A stretch of DNA of 34,871 nucleotides from Methanobacteriota archaeon (GTDB lineage: Archaea > Thermoplasmatota > Thermoplasmata > Methanomassiliicoccales > Methanomethylophilaceae), in NCBI GenBank assembly GCA_012719315.1, contig JAAYAP010000011.1, forward strand, positions 1 through 34,871, given 5' to 3'. How positions within the stretch are numbered: the first letter of the stretch is position 1; each line of letters opens with the position of its first letter. Made by a program: the position numbers and the translations under genes. The notes below the pieces were generated by a model. It searched no databases and had not been told where the DNA came from. It saw only the letters and a program-made list of their open reading frames with translations. Of the stretch, positions 1 to 9,262 are shown in pieces.

Positions 1-464
1 ATCATGTCGTAGGCGGCGGGGTCGATCTTCTCGGGATTGGTGTCCTCGTACCTCAGCACGAGCTTCCCGCCGTAGCGTCTGACGTACTCGTCGTTGAGGA
101 TCGACACCCTGGTGTGGCCGATGTGCAATGGGCCCGAAGGTCCCGGGGCGATGCGCATGACCACCTTCCCCTCCTCGGCGCCCTCCAGGTCCGGGAGGTG
201 GTAGACGCGTTCCTTCTTCTCCCTGACGAGCAGCGAGGCGTCCAGCAGCCTGAGCGCCTCGGTCTGGGCCTCCGGGGCCATCCGGTTGACCTCTCCGACC
301 GCGGCGGCGACCATCTCCGCGACCTCGGCCGTCCTGCCCCTGTATTCGGGGAAGCCTCCGAGCACCTTGCCGATGACCGCCTTGGGGTTGGCGGTGCCTT
401 TGAAGAAGACGGCGTTCTGCAGTGCTAGTTTCCTGATCGTATCCTCGATGGATTCCCCGGACAT
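1..464 (-). CDS. gltX: Glutamyl-tRNA synthetase, archaeal type (N-terminal part; truncated by window edge)
   Basis: Reverse-strand translation [37 protein letters not shown]...[55 protein letters not shown]; class I aaRS HIGH-type motif (GPLHIGHTR) and [10 protein letters not shown] typical of GluRS. Confidence 0.9.
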   Translation of the reverse strand, partial: [154 protein letters not shown]

Positions 465-572
465 GGTCTCCACATCCTGATCCCCGTATTTATCTTGTAT
501 CCGGCCCGCGGACGGATCCCGCACGCATGCGCCCGCGGATGCCGCGCGGACGTCGCGCGTGCTCCCAACCAC

Positions 573-582
573 AATTATAAAC
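573..582 (+). promoter_or_regulatory. Putative TATA box upstream of ubiD-like gene
   Basis: AATTATAAAC in GC-rich surroundings, ~25-30 nt upstream of the ATG at 605. Confidence 0.45.
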
Positions 583-604
583 ATCGGCCACGTACGGGGA
601 ACCC

Positions 605-1867
605 ATGTCGCTCAAGGATTTCCTCGGAGAGGATGTTCGCATCATAGACGATTGGATCGATCCCGATTCGGGAGAAGCCACCCGCCGCCTGCACGAAGAC
701 CAGGAGACGACGGTGGTGTTCACCGACCTCAACGGGATGGAGGCCGCCGGCAACGTGTTCTCGACCAGGGAGAAGATCGCCGCCGCGCTGGGCATCGGGG
801 CGGACGACATCATCGCCCGCCTGTCGGACGCCATCGACCGCCCCGTCGCGGTCGAGGAGACGGACGACCCCGTGTTCAGGAGCAGGTCGGTCGCGACCGA
901 CCTGACCGCTCTGCCGATCCCCAAGTACTACCCCGAGGACCGGGGCCGCTACATCACCTCCGGCGTCATCGTCGCCGAGTCCGGCGGCCGGAGGAACATC
1001 TCCTTCCACCGGATGATGGTCATCGACAGGGACAGCCTGGCGGTGCGGTTGGTGCCCAGGCACCTCTACACGATGTTCAGGGAGTCCGAGGAGCGGGGCG
1101 AGGAGCTCAGGATCTCCATCTGCGTGGGTGTGCCCCCCGAGGTCCTGCTGGCCGCGGCGGTCGTGGTCGACTACGGCGTCGACGAGCTGACGATCGCCTC
1201 GGCGCTCAGCATGGCCTGCCGCGGCAGGCCGCTCGCGGTCGGCAGATGCGACAACGGGCTCCTGGTGCCGTCCGACTGCGATTACGTCATGGAGGGCAGG
1301 ATCACCCTGGACAAGGTCGAGGAGGGTCCGTTCGTCGACATCACCGGCACCTACGACGCCGTGCGCATGCAGCCCGTGATCAAAATCGAGAAGACCTGGA
1401 CCGCGCCCGACCCGTGCTTCCACCTGCTGCTCCCCGGCGGCTACGACCACTTCCTGCTGATGGGTCTGCCGCGGGAGCCGATGATCCTGAAGACCGTCAG
1501 GCAGGCGGTCCCCAGGGTCAGGGCCGTCCGCCTCACCGAAGGCGGGTGCTGCTGGCTGAACGGGGTGGTCTCGATCGCCAAGAACAAGGAGGGCGACGGG
1601 GTCAACGCGATCCTGGCGGCCTTCACCGGGCATCCCTCGATGAAGAGCGTGATCGTCGTCGACGAGGACATCGACATCTTCGACGACCGCGAGGTGGAAT
1701 GGGCGGTGGCGACCAGGATGCAGGGCGACCGCATCCTGAGGATACCGGGGGCGGCGGGCTCCTCCCTCGATCCGAGCACCTCGTCGACCACATACAAGGT
1801 CGGATACGATGCGACGCTGCCGATCGGCACGGATATGTTCATGTTCGAGAAGGCGAAGCTGAGATGA
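605..1867 (+). CDS. UbiD-family decarboxylase (possibly archaeal anhydromevalonate phosphate decarboxylase)
   Basis: 420 aa ORF MSLKDFLGEDVRIIDDWIDPDSGEATRRLHEDQ...; family-typical KYYPEDRGRYITSGVIVAES, NISFHRMMVIDRDSLAVRLVPRHLYTMF and GPFVDITGTYD segments. Confidence 0.85.
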   Translation: MSLKDFLGEDVRIIDDWIDPDSGEATRRLHEDQETTVVFTDLNGMEAAGNVFSTREKIAAALGIGADDIIARLSDAIDRPVAVEETDDPVFRSRSVATDLTALPIPKYYPEDRGRYITSGVIVAESGGRRNISFHRMMVIDRDSLAVRLVPRHLYTMFRESEERGEELRISICVGVPPEVLLAAAVVVDYGVDELTIASALSMACRGRPLAVGRCDNGLLVPSDCDYVMEGRITLDKVEEGPFVDITGTYDAVRMQPVIKIEKTWTAPDPCFHLLLPGGYDHFLLMGLPREPMILKTVRQAVPRVRAVRLTEGGCCWLNGVVSIAKNKEGDGVNAILAAFTGHPSMKSVIVVDEDIDIFDDREVEWAVATRMQGDRILRIPGAAGSSLDPSTSSTTYKVGYDATLPIGTDMFMFEKAKLR

Positions 1868-3378
1868 GAGGACGGCGCGAGGGGTTCTGCGCCGCCACCC
1901 GCAGCTTCTACGGCGGCGGCATGAGCGCCAAGGAGTACAAGGGCATCTCCGGGGGCTTCGGCAGCTACTCCCAGAGGGGAGGACGGGCGGGCATGGTCCG
2001 TCTGAGGCTGGCCGGCGGCGTCCTCGACCGGGAGCGGCTGGATTTCATCGTCGACTGCATCGACCGTCACGGCATCGGCAGGGTCCACATGACCGCCTGC
2101 CAATCGCTGCAGCTGCACGACCTCGACGCCGAGGCGGTCTGCGCCATCGTCGGCGAGGCACCCGCCCACGGGATCGACACCTTCGGCGGCGGAGGCGACC
2201 ATCCGCGGAACGTCATGGCCTCGCCGCTGTCCGGCGTCGATCCGGAAGGGTGCTTCGACGTGCTCCCCTACGCGGTCGCGACCGAGCGCTACGTGCTCTC
2301 GCTGGCCGGGAGCATCGACCTGCCGCGGAAGCTGAAGATCGCCTTCGCCGCGTCGCCCGCCAACGACGTGCACGCGACGTTCAGGGACCTGGGGTTCCTG
2401 GCGAGGCCCGACGGCAGGTTCGATGTCCACACGGCCGGCGGCCTCGGGAGGGACCCGCGTCCCGGCCTGCACACGGCCGTGGCGGAGCCGTCCGAGGTCC
2501 TCCTGCACGTGCGGGCGATGATCGACGTCTTCCAGGAGCACGGCGACCGCGGCAACCGGGCGCGGGCACGGACGCGTTTCATCCCCGAGACGCTCGGCGA
2601 GGAACGCTACCGGGAGGCTTACGCCCGGGCTCTGGCGGAAGCCGGACGGGCCGGCGTGCCGCGGATCGGCCCGCCTGCGGAGACCTATGCCCCCGAGGCG
2701 TCGGTCCTCGTCGCCCCGCGCATACGCACGCAGCGGCAGGCGGGCCTGCACAGCGTCTCCTGGCATCCGGTCGGCGGCGATATCGGGCCGGCGATGCTGA
2801 AGCGGTTGCGGGATGCGCTCCGCGGGATGCCCGGGGCGGAGCTGAGGCTCTCCACCGATCAGACGCTGCATATCATCAACTGCGGCCGCGGGGACGCGGA
2901 CACGTTGGCCGGACTGACGGCCGACGGTGCCGCCGATGTTTTCGAGGCCTCGGTCTCGTGCGTGGGCGCAACCGTGTGCCAGATCGGCCTGCGCGATTCG
3001 CGCGCGCTGCTGGAGCGATTGGTCGCGATGTCCAGGCGCAACGCCTTCCCGGACGGGACGCTCCCGCAGGTGCGCATCTCCGGCTGCGGCTCCTCGTGCG
3101 CAGCGCATCAGATCGGGACGATCGGCTTCGTCGGAGTCTCGGCGCGCACTGCCGACGGCGATCCGGTGCCCGCCTACGCGGTGACGGTCGGCGGTTCGAG
3201 ACAGGCCGGGCGCGAATGCTTCGGCAGAACGGTCGGGAGCATACCCGAGGACAGGGTGCCGGCGTTCATGGAGGCCGTCGGCCGAACGGTCATGGCCTCC
3301 GGCAAGGGTTTTGCGGACTGGTATGCCGACGATCCCGACGCGTTCGGGGCGATCGCCTCGGAGTACACGGTCGGATGA
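1864..3378 (+). CDS. Nitrite/sulfite reductase hemoprotein-like protein (siroheme/4Fe-4S)
   Basis: Start ATG overlaps UbiD stop (ATGA). Contains CVGATVC (CX5C) and SGCGSSCAAHQIGTIGFVG (CX3C), matching the siroheme/4Fe-4S cysteine signature of sulfite/nitrite reductases, and N-terminal reductase-like half-domain sequence. Confidence 0.8.
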   Translation: MRGRREGFCAATRSFYGGGMSAKEYKGISGGFGSYSQRGGRAGMVRLRLAGGVLDRERLDFIVDCIDRHGIGRVHMTACQSLQLHDLDAEAVCAIVGEAPAHGIDTFGGGGDHPRNVMASPLSGVDPEGCFDVLPYAVATERYVLSLAGSIDLPRKLKIAFAASPANDVHATFRDLGFLARPDGRFDVHTAGGLGRDPRPGLHTAVAEPSEVLLHVRAMIDVFQEHGDRGNRARARTRFIPETLGEERYREAYARALAEAGRAGVPRIGPPAETYAPEASVLVAPRIRTQRQAGLHSVSWHPVGGDIGPAMLKRLRDALRGMPGAELRLSTDQTLHIINCGRGDADTLAGLTADGAADVFEASVSCVGATVCQIGLRDSRALLERLVAMSRRNAFPDGTLPQVRISGCGSSCAAHQIGTIGFVGVSARTADGDPVPAYAVTVGGSRQAGRECFGRTVGSIPEDRVPAFMEAVGRTVMASGKGFADWYADDPDAFGAIASEYTVG

Positions 3379-3429
3379 CGGCTTCTGCCAGATCCGTCGT
3401 CTGAGGCGCACGCGCCCCGGAGGTCCGTT

Positions 3430-4737
3430 TCAGTCCCACCAGCGTCCGCCGCGGCGGTCGATGGTCTCGTTCCGGTCGGGGCCGATGCTCACGATGTCCG
3501 CGGGCACCTTCAGGAAGTCCTCGACGTACTCGATGTATCCGCGCATCTCGGCGGGCAGGGCGTCGTAGCCCTCCCTGACGACGGCCTCGGTGTCGTTCCA
3601 TGACTTCCAGCCTTTCATCGTCTTGTAGACGGGTTCGGCCCGCTGCATGCGGGAGATCGACGCCGGCAGGTGCTCGACGGTCTCGCCGTCGATCCTGTAG
3701 GCAGTGCACACCGGTATCTCCTCGTAATCGTTGAGCACGTCGAGCTTGGTCATCGCCAACGAGGTGAAGCCGCACATCCGCGTGGCGTGCTCGGCGACCA
3801 CGAGGTCGAGCCAGCCGCATCTGCGGCTCCTGCCGGTGGTGACGCCGATCTCGCCGCCTTTGACCTGCAGCCTCCGCTCCTCCTCGCCCTGCAGGCCGGT
3901 GACGAACGGCCCCTCGCCCACACGGGTGGTGTAGGCCTTGAGGCAGCCGATCACCTGTCCGATCCGGTTCGGGGCGACCCCCGCGCCGGTGCAGATGCCG
4001 CCGCCGCAGGTGGCGGAGGAGGTCACATAGGGATAGGTGCCGTGGTCGATGTCGAGCATCGCCCCCTGGGCACCTTCGAAAAGCACGTTGTCGCCCGCAT
4101 CCAGGGCGTCGTTGATCAGGACCGAGGTGTCGCAGATGCGGTCGCCGACCGCCTCCTTCCACCCCATCATCTTCGCGAAGAGCGATTCGACCGTGCACCC
4201 GCACCGCTCCCCGCCGAGCATCCCCAGGAGGTCGTTCTTGTAGCCGATCAGGAAGCGTATCTTCTCCTTCAGCAGATCCTCTTCGAGCAGGTCCCCGGCC
4301 CGGAACCCGATCCGGGCCATCTTGTCCTGGTAGGCGGGCCCGATGCCCTTCTTGGTCGTGCCCACCACGCCTTTGCCGCGGTAGGCCTCCTCGGCGCCGT
4401 CCAGCTTCTTGTGGTAGTTCATGATCAGATGGGCGCGGTCGGAGATCCTCAGGCCGTCGATGTTGCATCCGTTCTCCAGGACATGCTCCACCTCGACGAG
4501 CAGCTCCTCCATGTTGACGACGACGCCGTTGCCGATGACGGCGAGCTTGCCCGGCCTGACCACGCCCGACGGCAGCCCGTGGAGCTTGAACACCCGGTCG
4601 CCGACGATGATGGTGTGACCGGCGTTGTTACCGCCCTGGAACCGGACCACCATGTCCGCTTCCCCGCTGAGATAATCGGTTATCTTCCCTTTACCCTCGT
4701 CGCCCCACTGGGCACCAATGATTGCAAGGCTCGGCAT
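3430..4737 (-). CDS. purA: Adenylosuccinate synthetase
   Basis: MPSLAIIGAQWGDEGKGKITDYLSGEADMVVRFQGGNNAGHTI, VGTTKKGIGPAYQDKMAR, FEGAQGAMLDIDHGTYPYVTSS: canonical PurA motifs. Confidence 0.97.
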   Translation of the reverse strand: MPSLAIIGAQWGDEGKGKITDYLSGEADMVVRFQGGNNAGHTIIVGDRVFKLHGLPSGVVRPGKLAVIGNGVVVNMEELLVEVEHVLENGCNIDGLRISDRAHLIMNYHKKLDGAEEAYRGKGVVGTTKKGIGPAYQDKMARIGFRAGDLLEEDLLKEKIRFLIGYKNDLLGMLGGERCGCTVESLFAKMMGWKEAVGDRICDTSVLINDALDAGDNVLFEGAQGAMLDIDHGTYPYVTSSATCGGGICTGAGVAPNRIGQVIGCLKAYTTRVGEGPFVTGLQGEEERRLQVKGGEIGVTTGRSRRCGWLDLVVAEHATRMCGFTSLAMTKLDVLNDYEEIPVCTAYRIDGETVEHLPASISRMQRAEPVYKTMKGWKSWNDTEAVVREGYDALPAEMRGYIEYVEDFLKVPADIVSIGPDRNETIDRRGGRWWD

Positions 4738-4782
4738 GGATCCACCTGCCGGCTACCAGTCCGTCGATGTCTATAAACGTTA

Positions 4783-5892
4783 TCACCCGCGGCGGACCGA
4801 TCCGGGGCTGACCGACGCGTAGACGGACTTGACCTCGGCCGCGGTCAGGTCGGTCTTGAACGCGGTCGGCGAGACGTGCGTCCGCGATGCCCGTCCGTGC
4901 TCGCGGAGCGCGTCGATCAGCTCCCCGAGCTTGGGCGGGGAGAGCTTCAGATGCGAGGAGAGCTCGCTCAGGTCGTAATGGAAGGCCTCGTCCAGCTCCT
5001 CGTTCCAGATGTCCAGCGTCTTGGCGCAGCGCCGTTCCGCGGCCATGCCGTCCGCGGCCATGCGCGCCACGGCCCCGCGGTCGTGGAGCGGGCCCATCCA
5101 GAACGGGCCCAGTCCGTGCGTGCCGTCGCAGGTGCGCGAGAACGAGCGTTCCAGCGTGGCGGCGTCGTAGGACATGTAGCCGAGGCGGTCCAGGGTCCGG
5201 TCGGCCGCCGCCGCCCCCTCGGTCACCTGCACATAGGTCCTGAAGTAGTGGTCGGCGTAGAACGAGAGCAGCGGCTTCATGCCGCGGTCGGCTTTGGCGA
5301 GCTCGCCGGCGACCGTGCACATCAGTATGCGCAGCCCGCCCTCGTGGCAGAGGTGGCCCCTGACCGGCTCCGACCGGTACCTGCGCCTGCACTTGGCGGC
5401 GTGCGCCCCGGCCAGGGGCGCGGTGTCGGTGGCGGTGATCGCCAGGATCCCCTGCCGGCGGCAGCCGCGGATCGCCGATTGGATGAAAGGCACGGGCGAG
5501 CCGAACGGATCGATGTCGACGTAGTCGTAGGACTCCTCGCTCAGGAGCGAATGCATGTTCCGGTTGACCGCCCTGCAGTCGGCGAGCCGGTTGAGCTCGA
5601 TGTTCGCCTCGATGTACGGCATGGCGGCGGGGTTGATGTCGTTGGCCGTGACCCGGGTGCCGGGCACCTCGTTGGCGATGCGCGCCGCCCGTGCTCCGGT
5701 GGCGGTCATGGCGTCGCAGACGGTCATCCCCGCGTGCCCGACGGCACGCAGGAGCATCACGCCGACATCGCGGTTGAATGCCATCTGCTCGTTGAAGAAG
5801 ACGTCGCCGCCCCTGGTGCCGGGTCCGCGGAGGGAGCGGTTCTCGGGGACCGCCAGAACAGTGGAGCCCTCGATGATGGTGGTCGCGGTCAT
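4783..5892 (-). CDS. trm1: tRNA (guanine26-N2)-dimethyltransferase Trm1
   Basis: GGDVFFNEQMAFNRDVGVMLLRA, ATGARAARIANEVPGTRVTANDINPAA, YDYVDIDPFGSPVPFIQSAI: Trm1 SAM-methyltransferase motifs. Confidence 0.93.
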   Translation of the reverse strand: MTATTIIEGSTVLAVPENRSLRGPGTRGGDVFFNEQMAFNRDVGVMLLRAVGHAGMTVCDAMTATGARAARIANEVPGTRVTANDINPAAMPYIEANIELNRLADCRAVNRNMHSLLSEESYDYVDIDPFGSPVPFIQSAIRGCRRQGILAITATDTAPLAGAHAAKCRRRYRSEPVRGHLCHEGGLRILMCTVAGELAKADRGMKPLLSFYADHYFRTYVQVTEGAAAADRTLDRLGYMSYDAATLERSFSRTCDGTHGLGPFWMGPLHDRGAVARMAADGMAAERRCAKTLDIWNEELDEAFHYDLSELSSHLKLSPPKLGELIDALREHGRASRTHVSPTAFKTDLTAAEVKSVYASVSPGSVRRG

Positions 5893-6437
5893 CAGGCGTT
5901 TTCACCGTGCATCAGGCGGATGATCTTGTACGGGAGGAGGTTCCGGTTGGTCGGTGTGACCTCGAGGATGCGGACGTCGTCCCGTCTCCGGATATCCTGC
6001 AGCAGGGGGTTCCTCGATTTCTTATGCAGCGTCAGGATCATCGGCTTGTTGCGCTCCAGAGCCCATTTGACGGTATCGACGAACAGCTGGCTCTCGACCT
6101 CGATCTTGCCGATCTCGTCGATGACCACGATATCGCATTCCTCGCACGCCTGCCGGATGGCTGCGATGCCGACCTCCTCGAACCTGTCGAGGTCGACGCC
6201 GATCCGGCCGATCATGATCTTGCTCTCGGTCTCCTGGTCGGCGAAGGACTGCGATTCCCCGGTGAGTATGTTCCTGACGGTGAAGCCGATCTTGCGCCTG
6301 CCGTCGGTGACGGGCTCGTTGATCATGCCGCCCACGGTGTGGCCGCCGTCCCTGAGCATCTCTATGACACGCATCAACGTGTATGTCTTACCGGAACCGG
6401 GCAAGCCGGTTATGCCAATCTTGATATCGCTGACCAT
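5892..6437 (-). CDS. THEP1-type nucleoside-triphosphatase
   Basis: Walker A GITGLPGSGKTYTL, Walker B CDIVVIDEIGKIEVES; size and C-terminal region like archaeal NTPase THEP1. Stop shares one base with the trm1 start (TGATG). Confidence 0.87.
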   Translation of the reverse strand: MVSDIKIGITGLPGSGKTYTLMRVIEMLRDGGHTVGGMINEPVTDGRRKIGFTVRNILTGESQSFADQETESKIMIGRIGVDLDRFEEVGIAAIRQACEECDIVVIDEIGKIEVESQLFVDTVKWALERNKPMILTLHKKSRNPLLQDIRRRDDVRILEVTPTNRNLLPYKIIRLMHGENA

Positions 6438-6497
6438 GATAATCGCTTGAACACAAATTGCGTTCCTGAATATGGTTAAGACTATATATCGATTTGT

Positions 6498-6881
6498 TCA
6501 GAATCCGGTCTTGATGTCCGAAATGTACATGAGCGGGTAGTTGAGGTCCCGGTTGAAGCGCATCTCGGCGGTGACGACCACGTCCTCGATGCGTATCCTC
6601 AGCACGACGTCCAGCATCTCGCCGGTCAGCGAGCAGTAGGAGTACTCGTCCTTCTTGGCGACGAACCCGCTCCGGTCGATGCGGACCCTGACGTCCTTGA
6701 CATAAGGTTGGACCAGGACCCCGCTCTCGATCGACCGCTCCAGGTCCTCGACGCTGTCGGCGTTGACGGGCACGCCCACGAACTGATGGTAGATGGTGCC
6801 CATCTTGATCCCGGCCTCGAACAGCGCCCGCTCCCTCACACTGCAGCCGAACATCCCGGCCGCACGCTCCTCCCGGTTCAT
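6498..6881 (-). CDS. mptD: MptD-like archaeal dihydroneopterin aldolase (DUF381-type)
   Basis: 127 aa; SVRERALFEAGIKMGTIYHQFVGVPVNADSVEDLERSIE..QPYVKDVRV..YSYCSLTGEMLDVV...DLNYPLMYI resembles remembered MptD family pattern; no search run. Confidence 0.7.
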   Translation of the reverse strand: MNREERAAGMFGCSVRERALFEAGIKMGTIYHQFVGVPVNADSVEDLERSIESGVLVQPYVKDVRVRIDRSGFVAKKDEYSYCSLTGEMLDVVLRIRIEDVVVTAEMRFNRDLNYPLMYISDIKTGF

Positions 6882-6934
6882 GGTATGGCGTAGATGGGCG
6901 GAACATTTAAAGAATATGCGCCATACCGAGACCC

Positions 6935-7837
6935 ATGGGATCTGTAGAGGATCGGATTCGCAGGTTGAAGGCCGAGAGGAACGCGGTCATCCTGGCGCAC
7001 AACTACACCACGGCCGCGGTGCAGGAGCTCGCCGATTTCGTCGGCGATTCGCTCGGGCTCGCCCAGATGGCCGCGGCGACCGATGCCGACGTCATCGTCT
7101 TCTGCGGCGTGTCGTTCATGGGCGAGACCGCCAAGATACTCTGCCCGGGCAAGGAGGTGCTCCTGCCCGAGCCCGAGGCGCACTGCCCCATGGCTTCGAT
7201 GTGCACCGCCGAGCAGATCCGTCAGATGCGGGCGCGCCGTCCCGGCCACGCGGTGGTCGGCTACGTCAACAGCACCGCTTCGTCCAAGACCGAGATGGAC
7301 ATCTGCTGCACCTCGTCCAACGCCGTCGAGGTGGTGGCCAACCTCGATGCCGACAAGGTGATCTTCGTCCCCGACCTCAACCTGGGGGCGTACGTCGCCT
7401 CCAAGGTCGGCAAGGAGGTGGTCCTGTGGGACGGCTTCTGCCCGATCCACCACGCCATCACCGTCAGGCAGGTGCGGGCGCTCGCGGAGAGGTTCCCGGA
7501 CGCTCCCGTCCTGGCCCATCCCGAATGCCGGGCCGACGTCCTCGCCGAGGCCGACTTCATCGGCTCGACCGAGGGGATCCTCAACGAGGCCAAGGCCTCC
7601 GACGCCGTCGATTTCATCATCCTCACCGAGGTCGGCATGGGCCACCGGCTCGAGCGCGAATGCCCCGGCAAGCGCTTCCACTTCCCCGAGCAGGCGGTCT
7701 GCACGGCGATGAAGATGATCGACCCCGAATCGGTGCTGCACGTGCTGGAGACCGGGGAGAACCGCGTGGTCCTGCCCGACGACGTCATGAAGCGCGCCTA
7801 CAAACCGGTCAAGAGGATGACCGAGAACGGCATCTGA
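6935..7837 (+). CDS. nadA: Quinolinate synthase A
   Basis: ILAHNYTTAAVQELADFVGDSLGLAQMAA, FCGVSFMGETAKIL, PEAHCPMASMC, YVNSTASSKTEMDICCTSSNAVEV, VLAHPECRADV: NadA motifs. Confidence 0.96.
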   Translation: MGSVEDRIRRLKAERNAVILAHNYTTAAVQELADFVGDSLGLAQMAAATDADVIVFCGVSFMGETAKILCPGKEVLLPEPEAHCPMASMCTAEQIRQMRARRPGHAVVGYVNSTASSKTEMDICCTSSNAVEVVANLDADKVIFVPDLNLGAYVASKVGKEVVLWDGFCPIHHAITVRQVRALAERFPDAPVLAHPECRADVLAEADFIGSTEGILNEAKASDAVDFIILTEVGMGHRLERECPGKRFHFPEQAVCTAMKMIDPESVLHVLETGENRVVLPDDVMKRAYKPVKRMTENGI

Positions 7838-7904
7838 GGCACCGGGCCGCGGACAAAGGCTTATAGCGTCACCCATCCATCGGATTGCGGGAAGGCGTTC
7901 GCTG

Positions 7905-9257
7905 ATGAGGGTGGTCATAGTGGGCGGCGGGAACGTGGGATTCACGTCCGCCGAGGCTTTATGCAGATTCCATGATGTCCTGGTCATCGAGAAGGACACG
8001 GCCAAGGCCGACAACATCCGCAGCCTGCTCAACGTCTCGGTCCTCATGGAGGACGGCAGCAACCCCCGGGTCCTGAGGTCGGCCATCGACCGCATCGACG
8101 CCGAGGTCATCCTCTCGGCGCTGTCGGACGACGGCCTCAACCTCTTCATCGGCATGATCGCCAAGCGCCACAAGCCGGGGATCAAGACGGTGGCCACGCT
8201 CAAGGACCCCGATTACGGGATCGAGACCGCCGCCGAGGGGGTCGAGGGCATCGACGTCCTCATCTCCCCGGAGCAGATCACCGCCGAGATGATCGTCAGG
8301 ATCGCCCTGTTGGACAACGTCGTCCAATACGATTACCTGGAGAGCAGGAACGCCGCCTTCGCGGTCTTCAAAGCCTATCGCGACCACGACATCGTCGGCA
8401 GGGTGGTCATGGAGCTGGACGTGCCCCCGGAGTGCTCGGTCGTGGCGGTCTACCGCGGCGACGCGACGCTGCTGGACACCGAGACGGCGCAGATCCGCGC
8501 CGGCGACCGCATCTGCGTCTTCGGCAGCCCCGAGGCGGTGGAGGACTTCAACCGGCTCATGGGCATCGGCCGCGAGGCCAAGGAGTACATCATCATCGGC
8601 GCCTCGCCGCCCGGCATCGCCATCGCCAAGGCCCTGTCCCAATCGGGCAGACGGCGTTTCATCAAGATGATCGACCGCAGCGAGGCCAACTGCCGCAACG
8701 CCGCCAAGGTGCTGTCCGACGTCGTCATCGTGCATGCGGACATCGCCGATCCGCAGGTCATCCGCGGGGAGAACATCGACCGGGCCGACGTGATCGTCAG
8801 CGTCTCCGCCAACGACGAGCGCAACCTGCTCGCCTGCATGGCGGGGCTGCGCTTCGGCGTCAGGAAGATCGTCTCCCGCTACTCCTCCGAGGAGTACGAG
8901 GAGATCTTCAAGCACACGGGCGTCGAATCGATCATCGGCTACCACCGCATCATCGCCAACGAGATCACCAAGAAGCTGATCTACGACGAGAACGCGATCC
9001 TCAGGCTCGACCGCGAGGGCGAGCTGTTCTTCAGCGTCGGCATCGACGGCAGGTCGAAGATGGTCGATCGCTGCCTCGGCGACATGCGCCTGCCCGAGGG
9101 CGTGCGCATCGCCGCGATCATCCGCGGGCACGGCACCATCTACCCGCGGCTGAACACGATCTTCCTCGAAGGCGACGAGGTGCTGATCTTCGCGCACGAC
9201 GTCAACCGGGCCAAGCTGGCGCGGTTCCTCGGCCGCGACGCCCCCGCGGAGCTGTGA
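7905..9257 (+). CDS. trkA: Trk potassium uptake regulatory NAD-binding protein TrkA
   Basis: Two RCK/TrkA-N domains (MRVVIVGGGNVGFTSAEAL; YIIIGASPPGIAIAKALSQ), TrkA-C like ends. Confidence 0.92.
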   Translation: MRVVIVGGGNVGFTSAEALCRFHDVLVIEKDTAKADNIRSLLNVSVLMEDGSNPRVLRSAIDRIDAEVILSALSDDGLNLFIGMIAKRHKPGIKTVATLKDPDYGIETAAEGVEGIDVLISPEQITAEMIVRIALLDNVVQYDYLESRNAAFAVFKAYRDHDIVGRVVMELDVPPECSVVAVYRGDATLLDTETAQIRAGDRICVFGSPEAVEDFNRLMGIGREAKEYIIIGASPPGIAIAKALSQSGRRRFIKMIDRSEANCRNAAKVLSDVVIVHADIADPQVIRGENIDRADVIVSVSANDERNLLACMAGLRFGVRKIVSRYSSEEYEEIFKHTGVESIIGYHRIIANEITKKLIYDENAILRLDREGELFFSVGIDGRSKMVDRCLGDMRLPEGVRIAAIIRGHGTIYPRLNTIFLEGDEVLIFAHDVNRAKLARFLGRDAPAEL

Positions 9258-9262
9258 GGGCC

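Noticed and set aside
8432-9262. N-terminal extension of the TrkH ORF overlapping trkA
   Set aside because: Arg/Gly-rich alternate-frame sequence within trkA; TrkH-like sequence only begins after ~9263.
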